DNA of 64,000 nucleotides, taken from assembly GCF_006715975.1 (NCBI RefSeq), contig NZ_VFOF01000001.1:382001-446000 (forward strand), given 5' to 3'. The notes beneath the pieces are model-generated. The model was not told the origin of the DNA, did not search any database, and saw only the letters and a program-made list of their open reading frames with translations. Made by a program: the position numbers and the translations under genes. Positions 53,731 to 62,382 of this stretch are shown here, piece after piece. This stretch comes from Zymomonas mobilis. GTDB taxonomy: Bacteria > Pseudomonadota > Alphaproteobacteria > Sphingomonadales > Sphingomonadaceae. Each line of letters opens with the position of its first letter. The first letter of the stretch is position 1.

Positions 53731-54246
53731 GTGATGATAAAAACGACCAAGAATAATCCTGTTGCTCCCTTTTTGAAGATATCTGGTATAATCATTATGG
53801 GGATGGTGACAGCGATTACGGCTGGTTGCACCACACATAAGTCTAAACCCGGGGTTTTCGCTAATCCTCGTGCCAGCGAGATGGAAGCATCCCGTCAGCA
53901 GCCTTTGGTTATCCCACCGGAATTCACCCTTGCTCCGCCAAAACCAGGTGCGCCGCGGCCTCAGGATACGGATAGTTCAACCCAAGCTTTGGCAGCTATG
54001 TTTGGGCAGCCTGCTGTAAAGGCCGCCGCCGAACGGGGGCTTTTGGAAAAAGCTTCTGCCCGTCGTGCCCAGCCTGGGATTCGTAGCTCGGTCGGTGATG
54101 CTGATACGGAAACCGTGAATAAAGGTGGTTTAACGAGTGATATCGTTGCAGCCCCTGCAAAGCAGGATGATTTGGCTGTTGTCAGGGCAGGGGGACAGGC
54201 AAGCCCATCCGCCCCGCCGGTTACCTATAAAAATATGCCGCAATAA
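53731..54246 (+). CDS. BamF/DUF3035 lipoprotein
   Basis: A 171-aa lipoprotein with the lipobox ITAGC (Cys33). The mature part contains RQQPLVIPPEFTLAPPKPG, the hallmark Pro-rich motif of DUF3035, and a disordered Ala/Pro-rich tail. DUF3035 corresponds to BamF, an accessory subunit of the alphaproteobacterial outer-membrane beta-barrel assembly machine (from memory of Caulobacter work). The location just after lspA matches other sphingomonads. Confidence 0.8.
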   Translation: MMIKTTKNNPVAPFLKISGIIIMGMVTAITAGCTTHKSKPGVFANPRASEMEASRQQPLVIPPEFTLAPPKPGAPRPQDTDSSTQALAAMFGQPAVKAAAERGLLEKASARRAQPGIRSSVGDADTETVNKGGLTSDIVAAPAKQDDLAVVRAGGQASPSAPPVTYKNMPQ

Positions 54247-54260
54247 TATTATCGGGAGAA

Positions 54261-54704
54261 TTAACGTCCCCGATAAGGTGGCACGCCCTGTTCCGGCAAC
54301 CATAAGTCCTGAGGGGGCGTTCCGCTTTGCCAGAAAACATCAATGGGAATGCCGCCGCGCGGATACCAATATCCGCCGATGCGCAGCCATTGGGCTTTCA
54401 TTTCTGTAAAAAGTTTCTCTCCGATTCCGACCGTGCAATCTTCGTGAAAAGCGCGATGATTGCGGAAAGACCCTAAAAATAATTTTAGGGATTTGGATTC
54501 GACGATCAGTTTATCTGGCACATAATCAATAACCAGATGAGCAAAATCCGGTTGTCCCGTTACCGGACAAAGCGATGTGAATTCAGGAATCGCAAAACGG
54601 ATAAGATAATTTTTCCCCTGACGAGGATTTGGGACATAATCAAGGGTAGCCTGCTCTGGCGATTGCGGCAGTGGGCTGGTTTTGCCTAAATGTGTTGTTT
54701 GCAT
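54261..54704 (-). CDS. queF: NADPH-dependent 7-cyano-7-deazaguanine reductase
   Basis: QueF reduces preQ0 to preQ1 in queuosine synthesis. It has 147 aa, the short unimodular (YkvM) type. The catalytic Cys is in [15 protein letters not shown], the NADPH motif is [13 protein letters not shown], and the catalytic Asp lies in FHEDC. No preQ1 riboswitch was recognised upstream (190 bp to the divergent fusion gene). The other que genes are not in the window. Confidence 0.94.
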   Translation of the reverse strand: MQTTHLGKTSPLPQSPEQATLDYVPNPRQGKNYLIRFAIPEFTSLCPVTGQPDFAHLVIDYVPDKLIVESKSLKLFLGSFRNHRAFHEDCTVGIGEKLFTEMKAQWLRIGGYWYPRGGIPIDVFWQSGTPPQDLWLPEQGVPPYRGR

Positions 54705-54894
54705 GGGCTTATATTATCCTGTTATTTATCAGGGGAAAACCTCGAATGAGGACAGGATACCCAATATCGTTGGTAATTTTTTAAAAAATTATCAGTATTT
54801 ATTACAAATAATGAAATTAAACATTTTTGAATATGTTAAGGCATTTTTTGCTGTAAAATTTTATTTGAATACAGTTATCAGGATGAATTGAATT

Positions 54895-56931
54895 ATGAAG
54901 CTTTTGGTAACGCCAGAGTGGTTATATCGTAATCTAGCCAATCCACGATTACATATTATTGATGCCGGAAGCTATCCACCTGATGTCGATACCAAGGCTT
55001 ATGATGAATATTGCAAGGCGCATATTCCTGGCGCGCTTTTCCTTGATAACCGTCTATTAAGAGATGAAAATGCACCTTTGCCGAGAATGGTGCCCAGTAT
55101 TGATAAAGTCGAATATGAATTTGGGCGATTGGGATTAGATCCCGATGACATAATTGTTATTTACGACAATTTATCTTTACCTTCGGCCGCCCGAGCATGG
55201 TGGCTGTTGATGCTGCATGAATACCGTCATGTCATGCTGTTGGATGGGGGGCTGACACGCTGGAAAGGGGAGCGTTTGCCGGTTGAAAGCGGTGCCGCGA
55301 TTTCATCCTCGCCGATCATCTTGCAGCTTTCCCGCAATGAAGCGCTTATTCGCACCCGTAATCAGGTGATGCATAATATCGTTTCAGGGCATGAAGTCAT
55401 TGTCGATGCCCGTGCGCCTAAGGTCTTTAGTGGTGAAGCCGTTGCTAATCCAGCGCTTGCCCCAGGTCACATTCCGCATAGTCTTAATTTGCCCTATGAG
55501 GAATTGTTGGACGATAATGGGTGCTGGAAAACCACGAGCAAAATTGAGCAGGCCTTTGCGAGAAATCGGATTGATCTTGACCAACCTTTGCTGTTCACTT
55601 GTGGTGCGGGAAGAACAGCTCCGGCGTTGTTATTTGCTGCCCGCCTTTTAGGGAAAAGAGATGTTTCCCTTTATGATGGTTCATGGGAAGAATGGGGCAG
55701 TGACCCCGACACACCGAAAGAAGTAGGCCCCGCTATTCGTGAATCGACGAGGCTGATTACCGCAGGGCGTCGCCGTGAATGGGTCAAAGGGAAAGGTGGA
55801 TCGGTTGTTAATCCGCCGGTCTGGCGCGCATCGACTATTTTGTTTGATTCGGTTGCCGGATTAGAAAATGCCTCCAGTCATCCAGATGATCAGCTTTATT
55901 ATGGTCGTCGTGGCACGCCGACCCAATGGGCTTTGGTCGATGCATTAACCGAATTGCATCCCGGAGCGGAATCGACGGTGCTGTATCCGTCAGGTGTTGC
56001 CGCTTTATCCATGGCATTATTAAGCGCTTTGGAACCCGGTGACGAATTGCTGATGGTGGATAGCTGTTATGAACCGACCCGCGTATTTTGTGATACCGTT
56101 TTAAAGGCGCAAGGTATCAATGTTACCTATTATGATCCGTTGGTCGGTCAGGAAATAGAGCATTTATTCACGCCGAAAACGCGGGCTATATTTTTGGAGA
56201 GCCCAGGTAGTCTGACTTTTGAAGTGCAGGATATTCCCGGCATTTGTGAAGTTGCCCATCGCCATTCGATTACCACTATCCTTGATAATACATGGGCAAC
56301 GCCTTTGTTTTTTTCGGCTATTGAACGTGGTATTGATTTGGTCGTTATGGCCTGCACCAAATATATCACCGGCCATTCGGACACCATGATGGGATCAGTT
56401 ACCGCTGTTCCTGGTCATTTCGATAAATTGAAACGGATAAGTGGCCTTTTTGGCCAGTATGTTGGTCCTGATGATGCTAATTCTGCCTTAAAAGGATTAC
56501 GCACCCTGAAAGTCCGCCTGAAAGAGCATGAAAAAAATGCTCTTAAAGTGGCAAAATGGCTGAGTGAACAGCCGGAAGTCGCTTGGGTGCTGCATCCGGC
56601 TATGTCCTCTTGTCCGGGGCATGAATTTTGGAACCGTGATTTCAAAGGCTCGTCTGGTCTGTTTAGCTTCGTTTTGGAAGGCGGCAACAACCAAGATAGA
56701 ACGGTCTTTATTGATAGCTTGGAACATTTTGGTATCGGTTTCTCATGGGGCGGCTATGAAAGCCTTGCTTTGCCGGTCGATCCGCAGCCGATACGTACGG
56801 CGGCAAGCTGGCAGGCTGCAGGACCTGTTGTTCGTTTGCATATTGGACTCGAAGACCCTGATGATCTGATCGCTGATTTAGCTTTTGGGTTGAAACGTTT
56901 CAGGGCTTCGAGAGACCAATCCGGTTTTTAG
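54895..56931 (+). CDS. Fusion: 3-mercaptopyruvate sulfurtransferase - cystathionine beta-lyase
   Basis: A single 678-aa frame holding two enzymes. Residues 1-278 are a tandem-rhodanese sulfurtransferase (SseA-like): an inactive first domain (HIPGALFLD, LDGGLTRWKGE), then the active Cys236 in LFTCGAGRTAP, ending YDGSWEEWG. The loop is CGAGRTA instead of the usual CGSGVTA. Residues about 284-670 are a complete MetC-type PLP enzyme: AGRRREW start, YYGRRGTPTQWALVDALT, YPSGVAALSM, LDNTWATPLFF and the PLP Lys489 in ACTKYITGHSD. The join is tight, with no linker. In related bacteria the two are normally separate genes, often neighbours. Confidence 0.9.
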   Translation: MKLLVTPEWLYRNLANPRLHIIDAGSYPPDVDTKAYDEYCKAHIPGALFLDNRLLRDENAPLPRMVPSIDKVEYEFGRLGLDPDDIIVIYDNLSLPSAARAWWLLMLHEYRHVMLLDGGLTRWKGERLPVESGAAISSSPIILQLSRNEALIRTRNQVMHNIVSGHEVIVDARAPKVFSGEAVANPALAPGHIPHSLNLPYEELLDDNGCWKTTSKIEQAFARNRIDLDQPLLFTCGAGRTAPALLFAARLLGKRDVSLYDGSWEEWGSDPDTPKEVGPAIRESTRLITAGRRREWVKGKGGSVVNPPVWRASTILFDSVAGLENASSHPDDQLYYGRRGTPTQWALVDALTELHPGAESTVLYPSGVAALSMALLSALEPGDELLMVDSCYEPTRVFCDTVLKAQGINVTYYDPLVGQEIEHLFTPKTRAIFLESPGSLTFEVQDIPGICEVAHRHSITTILDNTWATPLFFSAIERGIDLVVMACTKYITGHSDTMMGSVTAVPGHFDKLKRISGLFGQYVGPDDANSALKGLRTLKVRLKEHEKNALKVAKWLSEQPEVAWVLHPAMSSCPGHEFWNRDFKGSSGLFSFVLEGGNNQDRTVFIDSLEHFGIGFSWGGYESLALPVDPQPIRTAASWQAAGPVVRLHIGLEDPDDLIADLAFGLKRFRASRDQSGF

Positions 56932-56955
56932 CCCAAAATATCCCTTAAAATATAG

Positions 56956-56991
56956 TTTCCGGCTTGTTTTTCTTCAAAAACAAGCCGGAAA
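56956..56991. terminator. Perfect hairpin after the fusion gene
   Basis: TTTCCGGCTTGTTTTT and its complement form 16-base perfect arms around CTTC, 24 bases after the stop. The T tract lies within the stem rather than after it, so termination strength is uncertain. Confidence 0.6.
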
Positions 56992-57000
56992 TAGGCTTTC

Positions 57001-57043
57001 CAAGCTTTGTCATGATCGTTAGAGAGAAGGACAACAAAGCTTG
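57001..57043 (+). promoter_or_regulatory. Leader hairpin before efp
   Basis: CAAGCTTTG (57001-57009) and CAAAGCTTG (57035-57043) are perfect arms around 25 bases, then TTTTAGG. It ends 44 bases before the efp ATG and could be an attenuator or the tail of the preceding termination region. Confidence 0.35.
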
Positions 57044-57087
57044 TTTTAGGCTTGCTCTTTTCCTTTTTTAGTAATCGCGAGACCGAC

Positions 57088-57651
57088 ATGAAAATCAGTG
57101 GCGTCGATATTCGGCCCGGTAATATTCTTGAATATGAAGGTGGCCTGTGGCGGGCTGCGAAAATCCAGCATACCCAGCCCGGTAAGGGCGGGGCCTATAT
57201 GCAGGTTGAAATGAAAAATCTGATCGACGGACGGAAGACCAATGTCCGTTTCCGTTCGGCTGAAACTGTAGAACGGGTTCGTCTCGATACCAAAGATTTT
57301 CAATATCTGTTTGCCGATGGCGATATGCTGACCTTCATGGACAAAGAAACCTATGAACAGATTTCTTTAGTCAAAGATTTGTTAGGCGATGCCGTACCGT
57401 TCTTGCAGGATGGTATGGATGTTGTCATGGAATTATATGAAGAAAAGCCGATTTCGGTTCAGTTGCCGGAACAGGTCGAAGCTGAAATTGTCGAGGCTGA
57501 TGCCGTGATTAAAGGCCAGACAGCTTCTTCTTCCTATAAACCAGCTATTCTTGATAATGGCGTTCGGGTTATGGTTCCTCCCCATATCACAGCCGGCACG
57601 CGTATTATTGTCGATGTGAATACCCAAGAATATGTAAAGCGGGCAGATTAA
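57088..57651 (+). CDS. efp: Translation elongation factor P
   Basis: EF-P rescues ribosomes stalled at polyproline. It has 187 aa and three beta-barrel domains. The modification loop reads QPGKGGAY with Lys33 at the tip, so the beta-lysylation type (EpmA/EpmB) is expected; these genes are not in the window. The start [14 protein letters not shown] fixes the ATG at 57088 (the frame is open to 57052). suhB overlaps its stop codon (TAATG). Confidence 0.96.
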   Translation: MKISGVDIRPGNILEYEGGLWRAAKIQHTQPGKGGAYMQVEMKNLIDGRKTNVRFRSAETVERVRLDTKDFQYLFADGDMLTFMDKETYEQISLVKDLLGDAVPFLQDGMDVVMELYEEKPISVQLPEQVEAEIVEADAVIKGQTASSSYKPAILDNGVRVMVPPHITAGTRIIVDVNTQEYVKRAD

Positions 57652-58466
57652 TGGCAGCTCCTGGTCTTATTTCTATTATGGAGCGTGCTGCACGTAAGGC
57701 AGCGCCTCTCCTTCGGCGTGATTTCGGCGAAGTTCAGCATTTGCAGGTGAGCCGTAAGGGGCCTGCTGATTTTGTTTCGATTGCAGATAAACGGTCTGAA
57801 CAGACCATTTATGAAATTTTGAAACATGCCCGTCCTGATTGGGGCTTTTTAGGTGAAGAAACTGGCGCAATTCCGGGTGATCCCACCAAGCCGCGCTGGA
57901 TCGTTGATCCTTTGGATGGCACGTCCAACTTCTTGCATGCGATTCCGCATTTTGCGGTTTCCATTGCGGTCGAAGAGCCGAAAGCCGATGGCACGGGTGA
58001 AATTACCCAAGCTTTGGTTTATCAGCCAATTACCGATGAAAGCTTTTGGGCTGAAAAAGGCCGTGGTGCATGGTTGCATGATAGCCGCATCCGCGTTTCT
58101 TCCCGTCGTAATCTCAATGAAGCTTTGATCGCGACCGGTATTCCTTTCGCAGGTCATGGCAATTTCGATCAGTGGGAAGCTATTTTCCGCCAGATTTCAC
58201 CGCAGGTTGCTGGAACTCGTCGTTTCGGTGCCGCCGCGCTTGATTTGGCTTGGGTCGCTGCTGGTCGTTTCGATGCCTATTGGGAATCCGAAATTTATCC
58301 GTGGGATGTCGCAGCTGGTATGTTGCTGGTTCGCGAAGCTGGTGGTTTCGTTACCGATTTCCGTGGTGGCGATCAGCCGATCGAACGCCGTGAATTTTTG
58401 GCCGCCACGAGTGGCTTGCATTCCAAGCTTCATCGCTTGGTCGCAACGGCTTTGAAAAATATCTGA
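57651..58466 (+). CDS. suhB: Inositol monophosphatase family protein
   Basis: A 271-aa Mg2+-dependent phosphatase. Metal-site motifs are GEETGAIPGD, WIVDPLDGTSNFLHAIPHF and the late YPWDVAAGMLLVREAGG, all intact. The ATG overlaps the efp stop, so it is translationally coupled; efp-suhB adjacency is common in alphaproteobacteria. SuhB homologues also act as Nus-factor partners in ribosomal RNA synthesis in E. coli, so the role could be wider than inositol phosphate hydrolysis. Confidence 0.92.
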   Translation: MAAPGLISIMERAARKAAPLLRRDFGEVQHLQVSRKGPADFVSIADKRSEQTIYEILKHARPDWGFLGEETGAIPGDPTKPRWIVDPLDGTSNFLHAIPHFAVSIAVEEPKADGTGEITQALVYQPITDESFWAEKGRGAWLHDSRIRVSSRRNLNEALIATGIPFAGHGNFDQWEAIFRQISPQVAGTRRFGAAALDLAWVAAGRFDAYWESEIYPWDVAAGMLLVREAGGFVTDFRGGDQPIERREFLAATSGLHSKLHRLVATALKNI

Positions 58467-58490
58467 TAACGGGGGCTTTTGTCCTTAGTT

Positions 58491-58531
58491 AAAAGCGGTA
58501 GTAGGGGATAACCTTTGCTGCCGCTTTTTTT
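58491..58531 (+). terminator. Terminator of efp-suhB
   Basis: AAAAGCGGTAG and CTGCCGCTTTT pair (one G-U) around a 16-base loop and are followed by T residues. The remaining gap to 58897 is AT-rich and holds no gene that I can support; a 76-codon minus-strand frame there has no recognisable features. Confidence 0.8.
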
Positions 58532-58897
58532 ATGGATTTAGCGCAAGCGCGACTCGTAGGAAGGATTCGTTTTCTTAAAGGCGATCCTTGTCCTAGCTTT
58601 GGCTTTATTTTTCAAAACAACGTAATTTATGAAGGTCGGTTTCATACCAAAAGGTAAAACGTGCTGACGACACGACAAAAGGTCTCTTTTCGTTATTTCC
58701 GAAATCATCAAAATCATCCTATGATGACCAGTATAGTCCGAAAATCTTTTTTTTAGCTTTTGGGACAAAAGTTTTCCCCATGTTTTCGTAATACTTTGTC
58801 AATATTTTTGTGGCAAATTTAAAGGATGCACAGGTTCACTCCTTTTTTTTGAAGGGGAAAATCGAAAAGGCATTATTGTAAGGATTGAGGTGGCGAA

Positions 58898-59494
58898 ATG
58901 AAAAGAAAGCTTGGTCGTCGCCAGTTATTAACTGGCTTTGTTGCCCTAGGCGGTATGGCGATTACAGCTAATAAGGCTCAGGCTTCTTTACATCAGCCGG
59001 GATCTGATTTTCTTCACTGGGATACTGTAAAAGAAAAGCGGCTTGCTTTTCGGAATGTTCATACGAATGAACGCATTGATGCCCGTTTTTTTGGTAAACA
59101 CGGCTATGACGATGAAGGTTTGGCAGAAATCAATCATGCTTTGAGAGATTGGCGAACCGGTGACATTACCGAAGTCGATACCGATCTTTTAAATCTGTTG
59201 GTAAAAATCCGCGATCGTTTGGATATATCGGCCACTCAGCCTTTTGATCTGATTTGTGGTTATCGTTCCCCCATTACAAACCGTCGTTTGCATGAACGTC
59301 GTGGTCGCCATAGTGGCGTTGCTGTCCATAGTCAGCATTTGTTGGGTAAAGCGACCGATATCGCTATGCCGGGGATATCATTGAACCATCTCCGTATGGC
59401 TGCTGAATTCGATCAGCAGGGGGGCGTTGGTTATTATCCCGAAGATGGTTTTATCCATGTTGATACGGGGCCTGTCCGTAGCTGGCAGGGCTGA
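58898..59494 (+). CDS. DUF882 (peptidase M15-like, MepK/YcbK-type) exported protein
   Basis: A 198-aa protein with a Tat leader (LGRRQLLTGFVALGG, ending QASL). The domain has FDLICGYRSPITNRRLHER, the zinc-ligand region SQHLLGKATDIAMPG and the late FIHVDTGPVR. These are the His/Asp ligands of the LAS/M15 peptidase fold of YcbK/MepK, which cleaves peptidoglycan cross-links. Export by Tat with zinc already bound is plausible. It is a single gene with its own terminator. Confidence 0.92.
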   Translation: MKRKLGRRQLLTGFVALGGMAITANKAQASLHQPGSDFLHWDTVKEKRLAFRNVHTNERIDARFFGKHGYDDEGLAEINHALRDWRTGDITEVDTDLLNLLVKIRDRLDISATQPFDLICGYRSPITNRRLHERRGRHSGVAVHSQHLLGKATDIAMPGISLNHLRMAAEFDQQGGVGYYPEDGFIHVDTGPVRSWQG

Positions 59495-59515
59495 TCGTCT
59501 ACAAGATACCTTTTG

Positions 59516-59547
59516 AAAAGCCTGAGTTAAAAACTCAGGCTTTTTTT
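59516..59547. terminator. Bidirectional terminator between DUF882 and thiE
   Basis: AAAAGCCTGAGTT and AACTCAGGCTTTT are perfect arms around AAA with A and T tracts on both sides. The two genes converge on it. Confidence 0.92.
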
Positions 59548-59555
59548 ATTAGTGA

Positions 59556-60272
59556 TTAAGCAAGTTCGCCTTTGGCAGCTTTTTCGAGAATTTTGTTGAA
59601 ATTTTCGACGGCTTTGGTTTCGCCTTCTTTGGCTTTCCAAATGCCTGCGCAGATGGCGACAAAATCGGCTCCGGCCTTTACCAGAGGGGCGACATTTTCT
59701 GTCGTAATACCACCAATGGCAACTGAAGGCAGTTCGAACAAGGTTGCCCACCATGAAAGAATTTCTGGACGGGCATAGTAACGGACTTCTTTGCTGGTGG
59801 TGGGATAGAATGCCCCAAAAGCCACATAGTCAGCGCTTTTTTCACCTGCAAGCATCGCCAAATGGCGGCTATTATGACAGGTGACGCCGATTTGTGCAGA
59901 AGGCCCCAGAATGACGCGGGCTTCGGCGGCATCGCCATCACCTTGGCCGAGATGCACGCCGTCAGCATCCAGTCTTTTAGCGAGAGAGACGCTGTCATTG
60001 ATGATAAAAGCGACATCCCGATCATTGCATAATTTTTGCAACGGCTCTGCCAGTCTGGCGATGGCATGTTCATTGATGCCCTTCAATCGGAGCTGAAAGG
60101 CTGAAACTTCGCCGCCGTCAAAAGCTTTTTCCAAGCGTTCGACGAAATGTTCATCTATTTCGGGCGGTGAAATGAGGTAAAGGCCGCAGGGATTGTTGGC
60201 CGGCCGTTGGTAATTATCCGTGAAGGCATCTAAGGCTTCATCATGTTCGGTTAAAAGTTCGTTTTCTGCCAT
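59556..60272 (-). CDS. thiE: Thiamine phosphate synthase
   Basis: ThiE joins the pyrimidine and thiazole halves to thiamine phosphate. It has 238 aa and a TIM barrel. Motifs are FQLRLKG, FIINDSVSLAKRLDADGVHLGQGD, IGVTCHNS, YVAFGAFYPTTSK and a final VAIGGITTENV. About 25 extra residues precede the barrel. No TPP riboswitch was seen upstream, so regulation may be by another route. Confidence 0.92.
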   Translation of the reverse strand: MAENELLTEHDEALDAFTDNYQRPANNPCGLYLISPPEIDEHFVERLEKAFDGGEVSAFQLRLKGINEHAIARLAEPLQKLCNDRDVAFIINDSVSLAKRLDADGVHLGQGDGDAAEARVILGPSAQIGVTCHNSRHLAMLAGEKSADYVAFGAFYPTTSKEVRYYARPEILSWWATLFELPSVAIGGITTENVAPLVKAGADFVAICAGIWKAKEGETKAVENFNKILEKAAKGELA

Positions 60273-60678
60273 TATGCTTCCTTTGTACCCTAGAAGGGCC
60301 TTGCTTGGTTACGGCTTTTAGCAAAATAATTGGGAATTGAGCAGTGCTATAAACAGATGTTTGTTTATCTAGTATCTGCTTCTTTTGTTGTAATTAGGTG
60401 TTGCGATGCTGCCTGACATAGTTATTTACGGGTATAATGATAATCTTTCCGGTAATGTCCTATAGAAGAGAATTTATAGCCGTGACCATGTAACCGGATT
60501 GCTCATAATATAAAAATACTTCTGAAATTTTAGTTATCCCGACAATAACCTGCATTTTGCCCTTTGCAGTTATCGGTATCTTCTATCTTGTCGTAATAAT
60601 GAATATGTTTTGAGGGTCTATTACCCTGATATTAAAAAGCACGAACCGGAAAAGCGTAAAAGGAAAGGCCGAAATAAA
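60273..60678. other. Gap before the MipZ-like gene
   Basis: A divergent region of about 400 bp. TATAAT at 60433-60438 (plus strand, -35 poor) is a possible -10. ATAAC(c)TGCA with TGCAGTTAT near 60546-60573 makes a hairpin about 105 bases before the gene. The frame from 60610 to 60678 (basic residues) is not part of the protein. Nothing else is seen. Confidence 0.4.
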
Positions 60679-61467
60679 ATGTCAGCGAAGAACGCTTATT
60701 TCATTGTTTTTGCAAATGAGAAGGGAGGCTCTGGAAAGTCGACAACAGCGGTTCATGTCGCCGTGGCATTGAGTACTAAAGGCCAAAAAGTTGCAGCCGT
60801 TGATTTGGATACCCGTCAGCGGACTTTTGCCCGCTATATGGAAAATCGTGCTGAAACCGCAAAACGGTCGGGCTTGGATTTGCAGATTCCGGTCACCAAA
60901 GTCTTTGATCCCGAAAGTTGTGAAGATTTGAATGCTTTGCTGGATGAGCTTTCCCGTGATTATGATTTTGTGATTGTTGATACGCCCGGACGCCATTCTC
61001 CCGATATTCGTTGTGCCTTGGAAAGAGCCGATAGCTTAGTTACGCCTATCAATGACAGTTTTGTCGATCTTGATCTGATTGGGCAGGTTGATCCCGAGAG
61101 CTATCATATTAAGCGTCCCAGCTTTTATGCTGAATTAGTGTGGGAAGCCCGTAAAGCACGCGGTAAGCGGGATGGTATGAGTGTTGACTGGATTGTATTG
61201 AGAAACCGGCTCCAGCACTTAGAAGCTCGCAATATGCGCCATGTGGCTTCAGCGATGACTGAATTATCGAAGCGTGTCGGTTTCCGTATTATTTCTGGAT
61301 TGAGCGAACGGGTTATTTATCGCGAATTGTTTCTGCAAGGTTTGACGTTGTTAGATGTTAAGGCTTTGGGGCGTGCTGGATTAGGGCATGTCGCCGCAAG
61401 ACAGGAATTAAGAGACTTGATTGCGGGGTTAAAATTGCCAATTCAGGAAGCGGTTAAAAAAGCGTAA
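60679..61467 (+). CDS. mipZ: MipZ-like division-plane ParA-family ATPase
   Basis: A 262-aa P-loop ATPase of the ParA/MinD superfamily. The deviant Walker A is NEKGGSGKST with signature Lys15 and Lys20. VDLDTRQRTFARYMENR and FVIVDTPGRHSPDIR (Walker B) follow. The regions RNRLQHLEARN and GLSERVIYRELFLQGLTLLD match Caulobacter MipZ, which inhibits FtsZ away from midcell. ATG 60679 begins at the conserved part. It is followed on the same strand by a membrane J-protein gene. Confidence 0.9.
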   Translation: MSAKNAYFIVFANEKGGSGKSTTAVHVAVALSTKGQKVAAVDLDTRQRTFARYMENRAETAKRSGLDLQIPVTKVFDPESCEDLNALLDELSRDYDFVIVDTPGRHSPDIRCALERADSLVTPINDSFVDLDLIGQVDPESYHIKRPSFYAELVWEARKARGKRDGMSVDWIVLRNRLQHLEARNMRHVASAMTELSKRVGFRIISGLSERVIYRELFLQGLTLLDVKALGRAGLGHVAARQELRDLIAGLKLPIQEAVKKA

Positions 61468-61560
61468 TACCGTTTTTCTGGTAAAGATAATTTTAAGATA
61501 TCGTATGATAGGCATAGGATAGTAATTTTTGGGACGGCATCAGGGAATGGCTTTAATTTC

Positions 61561-62238
61561 ATGCAGATTTTAACGCTATTAGCTTTGGCCTTGGCTTTAT
61601 GGAGTTGGTGGCGTCCCATTTCGGCGGCTCTTCGTATTGGTGATTTGGCCGCTTTGATCGCTGGCCTTGGTGGTTTTTCCTTGCTGGTGAAAGGGGATGT
61701 CGTCCCTGCTGTTATCGCTATTGCTGGCGCGGTAATCTGGTTTGTGAGGCGGCAGCAACATGGTTCGGTTGCGAAAGATCGTGCCAAAAAACAGCAAGAT
61801 TTTCGGGATTCTTTTTCTTCGGCCTATATGTCCGGCCAAAAAGGCGAGAGCTTTAAACCTTATAGTGCAGCGAAGAAAAAGCCGAGTGAGTATGCCTCGG
61901 CGGCTTTTCAGGCCGCACCGCCACCCAAAAGACCGTCGCCTTTCTTCAATCAAAAGAAAAATCCTTATCCGACCGGAAAAAAGGAGAAGGTTGCATCGCC
62001 TTCTAAGACGGATATGCGGTCAGAGATTATCAACCGTATCCAGAAAATCGGTATTCCCCAGAACAGAAATGATGCTTTGAAATTATTGGGATTGAGTGAA
62101 GCGGCTGATAAAATAGCGATTAAGAAATCTTATCATCAATTAATTTCTCTGGTTCATCCCGATGCAGGCGGCACCGAAGAATGGGCGCGTCATGTCAATA
62201 TTGCCCGCGACATCCTATTAAAATTCAATGCCGGTTAA
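61561..62238 (+). CDS. Membrane-anchored J-domain protein
   Basis: A 225-aa protein. Two N-terminal membrane segments (about residues 3-25 and 30-62) are followed by a basic, Ser/Pro-rich linker (about 70-150). The C-terminal J-domain has DALKLLGLSEAADKIAIKKSYHQLISLVHPDAGG with the essential HPD intact, here split as the helix and loop. It should recruit DnaK to the membrane. It lies 93 bases after mipZ on the same strand. The ATG follows sequence without a clear ribosome-binding site. Confidence 0.85.
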   Translation: MQILTLLALALALWSWWRPISAALRIGDLAALIAGLGGFSLLVKGDVVPAVIAIAGAVIWFVRRQQHGSVAKDRAKKQQDFRDSFSSAYMSGQKGESFKPYSAAKKKPSEYASAAFQAAPPPKRPSPFFNQKKNPYPTGKKEKVASPSKTDMRSEIINRIQKIGIPQNRNDALKLLGLSEAADKIAIKKSYHQLISLVHPDAGGTEEWARHVNIARDILLKFNAG

Positions 62239-62382
62239 CTAAACTTACCCTAGATTAGAATCCTGTTTTCTTTAAAGAAAATGGGATGCCTTTGATTTAA
62301 TGGTCTTTTCCGGGCAGCTTTTCTTTTTCCGCCGCGTTATAACCCTGAATATCAAATAGGATTTTCCTAATAGGAGCTTTTA

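Noticed and set aside
54705-54894. preQ1 riboswitch before queF
   Set aside because: I found no preQ1-I/II-like C-rich pseudoknot in the short divergent gap.
58538-58768. 76-codon frame on the minus strand
   Set aside because: No ribosome-binding site and no family resemblance, and it lies in AT-rich DNA beyond a terminator.
60273-60678. TPP riboswitch upstream of thiE
   Set aside because: The THI-box CUGAGA pattern is absent in this gap.
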